From assembly GCA_002352135.1 (NCBI GenBank), contig DEHW01000179.1, positions 2,188-22,158 of the forward strand: a DNA stretch of 19,971 nt, given 5' to 3'. The notes under the pieces are model-generated. The model did not search any database and was not told the DNA's origin. It saw nothing but the letters and a program-made list of their open reading frames with translations. The position numbers were made by a program, and so were the translations under genes. The stretch is from Lysobacterales bacterium UBA2790 (GTDB lineage: Bacteria; Pseudomonadota; Gammaproteobacteria; Xanthomonadales; Xanthomonadaceae). This document shows positions 14,977 to 19,971 of the stretch, piece after piece (position 1 is the stretch's first letter; the number at the start of each line of letters is the position of its first letter).

Positions 14977-15810
14977 TCACCGGCTGGATATCCTTAGCTC
15001 CAACCCGACCGCATGATCGAGGACGGAAACCTGACCAAGCCCCGGTCGGTAGGAACGGCTCAGCGCGGCGTGAACGAAATCGATGCCTGTTTCAACGGCC
15101 TGAACGAGCTCCTGCCCCTTGGCGATGCAAGCGGCAATGGCGGAGGACAGGCTGCAACCTGTGCCGTGTGGCGACAAGGCAAGCCTGGGATGCCGAAAAA
15201 CGTGCATGTTGCCGTCGACGTAGAGTCGATCCAAAACAGAATCACCTTCGTCAGAATGCCCGCCTTTCAGCAGGACCGCTGACACACCCATGCCGTGCAG
15301 CACACTGGCAGCACGATGGAAATCCGCGACTCGACGCAAACCGAATCCAACCAAAACCTCCGCCTCGGGCACGTTGGGCGTCAAGAGGGTCGCGCGTGGC
15401 AGCAACTCGGAGCGCAATCGATTGATCGCAGCATCCTCCAACAGGCGCGCGCCGCTGCTGGCGATCATGACTGGATCAAGTACGACAGGAACGCGGCAAC
15501 CAGAAAGTGCATCCAATACCGCACGGATTCGGACCTCGTCAGCGAGCATGCCAATCTTGACCGCACGCACGTCGAAGTCCTCAAAAAGGCAGCGAATCTG
15601 CTCGCGAAGGAACTCCGGCGGCGGTAGCCATACGGAAGTGACCGCACGTGTGTTTTGCGCTGTGAGGGCTGCCACCGCCGTCAGCCCATGCACACCCATC
15701 GCCATGAACGACTTCAAATCCGCTTGCAAGCCTGCCCCACCGCCGGAGTCAGATCCAGCGATACTCAGGACTGAAGCACATCGATTCTGCTGGGGGGGTT
15801 CATTGGGCAT
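14977..15810 (-). CDS. thiD: Hydroxymethylpyrimidine (phosphate) kinase
   Basis: Phosphorylates HMP and HMP-phosphate to HMP-pyrophosphate for thiamine synthesis, in the cytoplasm. From ATG 15810 it has 277 residues, normal for ThiD. Ribokinase-fold motifs are all visible: SIAGSDSGGGAGLQADLKSF at 16-35, VKIGML, VLDPVMIASSGARLL, LLTPNVPEAEVL, LLKGGH, and HGTGCSLSSAIAA with the catalytic-loop Cys219. The frame is open back to 16035, but the added residues are not family-like. ATG 15810 has no clear Shine-Dalgarno. No other thi gene is in the window. I looked for a TPP riboswitch upstream and did not find one. Confidence 0.95.
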   Translation of the reverse strand: MPNEPPQQNRCASVLSIAGSDSGGGAGLQADLKSFMAMGVHGLTAVAALTAQNTRAVTSVWLPPPEFLREQIRCLFEDFDVRAVKIGMLADEVRIRAVLDALSGCRVPVVLDPVMIASSGARLLEDAAINRLRSELLPRATLLTPNVPEAEVLVGFGLRRVADFHRAASVLHGMGVSAVLLKGGHSDEGDSVLDRLYVDGNMHVFRHPRLALSPHGTGCSLSSAIAACIAKGQELVQAVETGIDFVHAALSRSYRPGLGQVSVLDHAVGLELRISSR

Positions 15811-16063
15811 GGTGGCGGGCACTGCAATCAGACGACGAGAACACCGCGCGATTGTCGCATTTCCGCAACGAAGTCCACACAGGATGGACTCAACGCCTAA
15901 ACGTGGACAAAAGTCCAACGTTGCATAAACACCACACCCCTTGACGCAACTGTTGTTTTTTGGCCAAATGACGCTGTGCTGACTGAGGTTGGCTCGTGCT
16001 TCCGGTAGCTCTGGCCCCTTCCCGCCTTCATCCATCCAACGCTTCTTGCGCGAGAATGCGATT
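15811..16063. other. Divergent spacer between thiD and the barrel gene
   Basis: The spacer contains an imperfect inverted repeat at 15901-15921: ACGTGGAC, then AAAA, then GTCC with one extra A before ACGT. A good -35 (TTGACG, 15941-15946) points toward the barrel gene, but only CCAAAT stands 17 bp further on. A T-rich motif TGTTGTTTTTT at 15951-15961 is shared with two sites in the panC-pgi spacer. Confidence 0.4.
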
Positions 16064-17218
16064 TTGAACAGCTTTTCAAGGCCTCACAAATTGACACTGC
16101 TGAGCATGGCCATCGTGGTCAGTCTTGGTTGCGCCGATGTTGCGGGTGCTGCGTCCGTGAACTGGAAGGCCTACGCCCGGCAGAGCCTGACGCCAAGTTT
16201 CAGTTGGGTCTCAAGTCCTGACACTGGTCTCCCCATGACAGCGCCAAGCGCGCTCCGCTCGCTGGACCTGCACACTGCGGGCCTTAGACTTGCTTTGAGT
16301 GTTGAATCAAGCCGATTCGAACCCACCGCCGGTCTTGCTTCGGTGGCCGCGTCTTCCGTGTTTGCGCAGCCCTCGTTGTTCTCACCGCAGGCATGGTCGC
16401 CGAGTTCCAGGCACCTGCTTGCATCGCGTTTTGAGGCGAGTCAGTTTGCACCGTCGTTGAACACCATGATTGCGGGTTCGGTCGATGCCAGTCTTGGCGT
16501 TGTGATCTCGAACCAACGATTTGCCACCGCCGGGTTTGGCCAGTCATCGTTTGACGCAAGAGGCCAGGCAGCACTGCCCCACGGTGGGTCCGAGGTTTCC
16601 AGCGGACAAGGCATGCACGTCGGTTTCTCCGGTAGTGCATTGACCGATTGGCGCTGGGCGCTGAATGCGCAAACACAGATCGATATGGATGCCTTCAAGT
16701 CCTACCGAGGCGTGTACTCCGAACCCGGCGACTTCGATGTCCCGGGGCGCGTGAGTGCTCAGATGGCGTGGACTCCGGGCACCTCTTTTCAGTTATCCGC
16801 TAGCGTCGACCGCGTTTTCTATAGCGACGTGCAAGCGTTTACCTCTGGTGCCCTGCCCGCGCGCTTCCTCGCGCTGCTGGGTGATAGTTCGTCGCCCAAT
16901 TTCGCTTGGCAGGACCTCACCGTATTTGCCTTGGAAGGGACGCTTCGTGACGGCACAGACGGACAGTGGTCGCTGCGCTACACCACACGCCAGCAGCCGT
17001 CGCCAACGTCACAACTGCTTGATCTCGCGTTGGCTGAGGACTACACCGATCTCAATTTGGCGGCGTCATACCGTCGTTCCTTTGATCAGTTCGGTCAGTT
17101 TGCATTCGGCGCGAGCTATGCGCCCTCGCAGTACTTCCTTGGCGTGTCGCCTTATGGCCGCAGCTACCAGCCAGGTCGTCAGCTTGAGGTTGAGCTGAAC
17201 TGGACGGTTCAGTTCTAG
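16064..17218 (+). CDS. Outer-membrane beta-barrel protein, OmpP1/FadL-like C-terminal half
   Basis: Likely outer-membrane channel related to the FadL/OmpP1 hydrophobic-compound transporters. The C-terminal half carries family-like blocks: YRGVYSEPGDFDVPG (about 215-229), RVFYSDV (about 250-256) and LGDSSSPNFAWQDLTVF (about 272-288). It ends in alternating beta strands with a terminal Phe, as barrel proteins do. The N-terminal half, rich in Ser and Ala, lacks the usual FadL opening (NPAAM-like hatch) and is not recognised. The proposed start is TTG 16064, with GAGA 8 nt upstream. It gives a good signal peptide (Arg/Lys, hydrophobic core, cleavage near AGA at about 27-29) and 384 residues. ATG 16106 would cut the positive n-region, and the open frame begins at 15989. 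It is a single-gene unit with its own terminator. Confidence 0.7.
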   Translation: MNSFSRPHKLTLLSMAIVVSLGCADVAGAASVNWKAYARQSLTPSFSWVSSPDTGLPMTAPSALRSLDLHTAGLRLALSVESSRFEPTAGLASVAASSVFAQPSLFSPQAWSPSSRHLLASRFEASQFAPSLNTMIAGSVDASLGVVISNQRFATAGFGQSSFDARGQAALPHGGSEVSSGQGMHVGFSGSALTDWRWALNAQTQIDMDAFKSYRGVYSEPGDFDVPGRVSAQMAWTPGTSFQLSASVDRVFYSDVQAFTSGALPARFLALLGDSSSPNFAWQDLTVFALEGTLRDGTDGQWSLRYTTRQQPSPTSQLLDLALAEDYTDLNLAASYRRSFDQFGQFAFGASYAPSQYFLGVSPYGRSYQPGRQLEVELNWTVQF

Positions 17219-17224
17219 ATTTTA

Positions 17225-17269
17225 TGGCCTGACTGGGCCATCTCCGAAAGAATCAAGTCAGGGCTTGAT
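17225..17269 (+). repeat. Two stem-loops between the barrel gene stop and its terminator
   Basis: TGGCC and GGCCA (17225-17240) enclose TGACTG. ATCAAG and CTTGAT (17252-17269) enclose TCAGGG. Together with the terminator they make three consecutive hairpins within 85 nt of the stop. They may stabilise the 3' end of the mRNA or form part of a short 3' RNA. Confidence 0.4.
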
Positions 17270-17273
17270 CTTG

Positions 17274-17308
17274 CAGGGCTTCCTTACGGCAGCCCTGTTT
17301 TTGTTTTT
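17274..17308 (+). terminator. Rho-independent terminator of the barrel gene
   Basis: CAGGGCT (17274-17280) pairs with AGCCCTG (17291-17297) across a 10-nt loop. TTTTTGTTTTT follows directly. It is 56 bp after the barrel gene stop. On the minus strand the same hairpin lacks a T-tract but could still slow transcripts from the converging permease gene. Confidence 0.9.
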
Positions 17309-17372
17309 GGCGTTCACGGGTACAGACAGCGTCTTCAAGACACCAACAGTGCGCAAATTGGCAGATAGCAAC

Positions 17373-18251
17373 TCAGATCAGCATCACGGTGACGCCGGTC
17401 AAGGTCAACGCGATCCCTGTGATGGCTCGCCGACTAACCGGCTCCTTCAGCCACAGCCAGGCCAGTAGAACGATGAATGCCGAGGCGGACTCATTGAGCA
17501 CGGCGGCGACCGATGCGGGCGCAAACTTGTAGCCGCCCAACCACATCAATGTCGACAGGTACTGCCCCACGAAAGCGGCTGGCAGCAACAGCCGCCAGGG
17601 CAACATGCTCATGCCAGTCACGACGGATCGAAGCTCTCCACGCCAAGCCAACACGGCCCCGAGAACCACCAATGCGGCGCTCATACGGATCAGAGTGATC
17701 CAAAACAACGGACTCTCCTCCAAGACGCGCTTGACGATCACGATGGCAACTGCCATCACTGCGATTGATGCGGCTCCAAGCAGCATGCCCTTGGCCTGAC
17801 CGGGCACCTGTTCTTTCAGCGGTGAGCGATACCCCACCAGCACAACACCAGCCATGACCAAGCCAAAGCCCAGCGCCTGCTGCGGACCAAAACGCTCCCC
17901 TAGAAACACAAAAGACAAGGCGATGACAAAAGGGCTGTAGAGGTTTCCGATGATCCCCATCGCACCCGCGCCGATTGCGTTCAGCGCACGCAGATACAGG
18001 ACATCCGCGAGCGCCATGCCGAGTACACCGCTAAGCGCTGTCAAAAACCATTGCGTTGCTGTCAGCGCTGGCCACGCAGGACCATGCACCACAAGCACAC
18101 TGATCACCAGCATGACCCAGACCAGACTGTTCTTGACGAAGGTCAGCGCCAGTGGAGGCAAGTGCTCACCCAATCGCCGATAGAGGATGACACCGACCGC
18201 CCACGCCAGCGCACACCCGACCGAGAGCGCTTCCCCAATACCAACCACCAT
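17373..18251 (-). CDS. EamA-family (DMT superfamily) inner-membrane permease
   Basis: A 292-residue protein with about ten hydrophobic segments arranged as two five-helix EamA repeats, the usual form for drug/metabolite transporters. Visible features are ALAWAVGVILYRRLGE in the first helix region, GMALADVLYLRALN and NLYSPFVIALSFVFLGERF in repeat one, then APASVAAVLNESASAFIVLLAWLWLKEP with TGIALTLTGV in repeat two. The substrate cannot be told; members export amino acids, nucleotides or drugs. ATG 18251 is chosen because GGAAGG lies 9 nt upstream and it begins right before the first helix. The open frame continues to 18308 with Arg-rich residues that are not family-like. It converges on the barrel gene and diverges from the esterase gene across 147 bp. 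Confidence 0.92.
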   Translation of the reverse strand: MVVGIGEALSVGCALAWAVGVILYRRLGEHLPPLALTFVKNSLVWVMLVISVLVVHGPAWPALTATQWFLTALSGVLGMALADVLYLRALNAIGAGAMGIIGNLYSPFVIALSFVFLGERFGPQQALGFGLVMAGVVLVGYRSPLKEQVPGQAKGMLLGAASIAVMAVAIVIVKRVLEESPLFWITLIRMSAALVVLGAVLAWRGELRSVVTGMSMLPWRLLLPAAFVGQYLSTLMWLGGYKFAPASVAAVLNESASAFIVLLAWLWLKEPVSRRAITGIALTLTGVTVMLI

Positions 18252-18398
18252 CGAAATCCGCCTTCCAGACCGTCGCGTCGAGAAACAGTATCTGCTGCCA
18301 CACGCCATGCCAAACGATGACGGTCGAGCACGATTGCTGGGCTGCGAATCAAATGGACTGTGGCGCTAGACTGGCCTCCCCAACGGAGGAGTTCAGCG

Positions 18399-19169
18399 AT
18401 GCACTCGAAGTGGTTTTTTTTGCTGCTGCTCTGTGTGGAGTTCTTGGCACATCCCGCTCTTGCCCGCGAGGACGCCAGTCTGCCCAAGGTGTCCAGTGGT
18501 CGCATCGAGCGCTTACAGCAGCTCGAATTCCGCGACATCCAGTCCCGCGCCGTGGGAGTTTGGACACCACCCGGTTATCCCGATGCCGCTCCGTACGACA
18601 CGCTGTACATGCACGACGGACAAATGTTGTTCGATGGCGGGAGCAGTTGGAACCGACAGGAGTGGCGCGTTGACGAAGTGGCCGCCCACCTGATGACCGC
18701 AGGCGAGGTCCGTCCCTTCATCGTCGTCGCTGTGGCGAATGCAGGGCCGGCACGCTATGCCGAGTTTTTCCCGCAGCGCGCCCTTGAGTTTCTCTCCGCT
18801 TCGCAGCGGGAGCGTCTGTTGGGACTGAACCGCGAATCCGGCGAGGCCTTGTTTGCCATCCCACCCGGTGCGGATGCCTACGCACGCTTTCTGGTTGAAG
18901 AGCTGCGACCGGTCATCGAACGCGAGTATGCCGTCGCAAAGGGCGGAGAGCACGCCTATCTGATGGGCTCCAGCATGGGCGGCCTGATCTCGGTCTACGC
19001 GCTGCTCGAGTACCCCGAGGTGTTCGGCGCCGCGGCGGCGCTGTCCACCCACTGGATCACGAGCATGGAGGCCAATACGCTGTTCCCCGAGGCCGCGGCG
19101 GCCTACCTGCACCAGGCGCTGCCGCCCCCCGGCCGGCTGCGCCTGTACATGGACCATGGCACGACCTGA
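18399..19169 (+). pseudogene. Exported alpha/beta-hydrolase esterase, 3'-truncated
   Basis: Resembles the putative esterase family (enterochelin esterase/EsteraseD-like). From ATG 18399, which has the strong Shine-Dalgarno GGAGGAG 7 nt upstream, 256 residues are encoded. A signal peptide (1-22, ending HPALA) is followed by LYMHDGQMLFDG and the nucleophile elbow GSSMGG with Ser192. The reading stops shortly after LYMDHGT, at a point where relatives continue for roughly 50-60 residues that include the catalytic His. The transposase gene begins 83 bp downstream, so an insertion of the IS most likely cut off the 3' end. The last 80 bases are also richer in GC (about 80% in 19081-19140). The rest of the gene, if present, would lie beyond the right edge. 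The product is probably inactive. Confidence 0.7.
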
Positions 19170-19188
19170 TTCGCAACGATTCTCAGCC

Positions 19189-19205
19189 GGCTCACCCCAT
19201 GAGCC
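19189..19205. repeat. Hairpin in the IS leader
   Basis: GGCTCA and TGAGCC form a perfect 6-bp inverted repeat around CCCCA, 48 bp before the transposase ATG. It may be a subterminal transposase site or a leader hairpin that protects the element from read-through expression. Confidence 0.4.
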
Positions 19206-19252
19206 AGCGAGGGCCTAGGCTGCTGACTCCACAGGTCGCCGAGGAGTCCGCC

Positions 19253-19971
19253 ATGCCGATGAACCGCATCCAGTTTCAGCAGGGAATGTCCTTGCCCGAG
19301 TTCCTGCGCAGCTTCGGCACCGAGGAGCAATGCGTGGCTGCGGTTGCAGCGGCGCGCTGGCCCGATGGCTTTGTCTGCCCGCGTTGTGCGGCGTCGTCTT
19401 ATTGGACGGTCAAGCACCAGGGGCGCGAGCTGTTCCAGTGCGGGGCCTGTCGTCATCAGACCTCTCTGACCGCCAGCACTATGTTCGCCAGCACCAAGCT
19501 GCCGCTTGCCACCTGGTTCCTGGCGATCTACCTGCTCAGCCAGGCCAAGACCGGGCTGTCGGCGTTGGCGCTGAAGCGCCAGATCGGGGTGAGCTACCCC
19601 ACCGCCTGGCTCATGCACCACAAGATCCTGTACGCCATGGCGCAGCGCGAGCAGACCCGCCGACTCGACGGGATGGTGCAGGTCGACGACGCTTACCTCG
19701 GTGGCGAGCGCAGCGACGGCAGCACCGGCCGCGGCACCACGGGCAAGACCGCGTTCGTGGCCGCCGTCAGCCTCGATGAGGCAGGCCATCCGATGCACGT
19801 GAAGCTCTCGACCGTTTCGGCCTTTGCCAGCGAGGCCATCGGTGTCTGGGCCTGTCGCCATCTGGAGCCCGGCTCGCTGGTGGTCAGCGACGGCCTGGGC
19901 TGCTTTGCGGGTGTGACCAGCGCCCAGTGCCTGCACGCGCCCACGGTGGTGGGCCGCGCCAAGCCCAGGGA
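19253..19971 (+). CDS. IS1595-family (ISXO2-like) transposase, C-terminus missing
   Basis: The open frame starts at ATG 19253 (a second ATG at 19259) and covers 239 codons without a stop. The N-terminal zinc ribbon is visible as CPRC (about 42-45) and CGAC (about 63-66). It is followed by SLTASTMFASTKLPL and TWFLAIYLLSQAKTG, typical of the family. The DDE-type nuclease domain begins at VQVDDAYLGGE, with the first catalytic Asp at about 144-145, and has VSDGLGCF with the second Asp. The third acidic residue lies outside the window. GAGGAG at 19240-19245 serves as Shine-Dalgarno. The coding part is intact as far as it goes. Confidence 0.93.
   Translation, partial: MPMNRIQFQQGMSLPEFLRSFGTEEQCVAAVAAARWPDGFVCPRCAASSYWTVKHQGRELFQCGACRHQTSLTASTMFASTKLPLATWFLAIYLLSQAKTGLSALALKRQIGVSYPTAWLMHHKILYAMAQREQTRRLDGMVQVDDAYLGGERSDGSTGRGTTGKTAFVAAVSLDEAGHPMHVKLSTVSAFASEAIGVWACRHLEPGSLVVSDGLGCFAGVTSAQCLHAPTVVGRAKPR

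Larger units (their letters stand above)
19164..19971 (+). mobile_element. IS1595-type insertion sequence, left part only
   Basis: The stretch holds the transposase gene and its leader, and runs off the window. The left end is placed only roughly: the esterase reading loses family resemblance at about 19164. I could not identify the terminal inverted repeat or the target duplication, because the right end is missing. Its position at the broken 3' end of the esterase supports a real insertion. Confidence 0.6.

Noticed and set aside
15811..15988. Possible TPP riboswitch upstream of thiD
   Set aside because: A GGGGTG stretch occurs on the minus strand, but the conserved CTGAGA and CTGATCTGG-like segments are missing.
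19103..19936. 277-codon minus-strand open frame opposite the transposase
   Set aside because: It is antisense to the IS1595 transposase, whose zinc ribbon and DDE motifs are clear. The antisense product is low-complexity and Gly/Ala/Arg-rich.

Overview
The window looks like chromosomal DNA of a gammaproteobacterium of about 60% GC, most likely from the Xanthomonadales/Lysobacterales. This rests on protein types and gene order: pcnB-folK-panB-panC followed by pgi, and phoH-bcp-gcvR divergent from dapA-bamC. It also rests on the cbb3 oxidase next to queG, and on a secreted zinc protease with tail domains of a kind I associate with that order. No plasmid, phage or CRISPR signal is visible. Genus and species cannot be read from the sequence.

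Left part (1-7183): the 5' two fifths of ccoN (minus strand) leaves the window at base 1. It diverges from queG, and a near-consensus FNR/Anr box for ccoN lies inside the first codons of queG. queG and pgi converge with no base between their stop codons. Upstream of pgi is a 327-bp spacer with a strong minus-strand terminator and a possible small RNA. Then comes the tightly packed minus-strand operon pcnB-folK-panB-panC (RNA polyadenylation, folate, pantothenate), with two 4-bp ATGA overlaps. The usual third pantothenate gene, panD, is not here.

Middle part (7184-12211): a tRNA-Glu(CTC) with a good extended -10 promoter is followed 35 bp later by fdxA (7Fe ferredoxin), which has no visible Shine-Dalgarno. 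fdxA converges on a short BamC-like lipoprotein gene that lies behind dapA (lysine/peptidoglycan precursor). dapA diverges from gcvR-bcp-phoH (glycine-cleavage regulator, peroxiredoxin, PIN-PhoH ATPase). Hairpins without U-tracts separate the convergent pairs.

Right part (12232-19971): a secreted HExxH protease gene overlaps, by ATGA, an upstream gene for a 101-residue exported protein of unknown function. thiD, a FadL-like outer-membrane barrel with an unusual N-terminal half, an EamA/DMT permease and an exported esterase follow. The esterase lacks its C-terminal part, including the catalytic His region, and stops just before the transposase gene of an IS1595-type element that runs off the right edge.

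Most genes are housekeeping. The accessory-like material is the protease pair, the barrel and the esterase/IS junction. I found no complete new multi-gene defence or biosynthetic system. The most testable leads are the exported-peptide/protease pair, the FNR box inside queG, the peroxiredoxin without a recognisable resolving cysteine, and the structured panC-pgi spacer.
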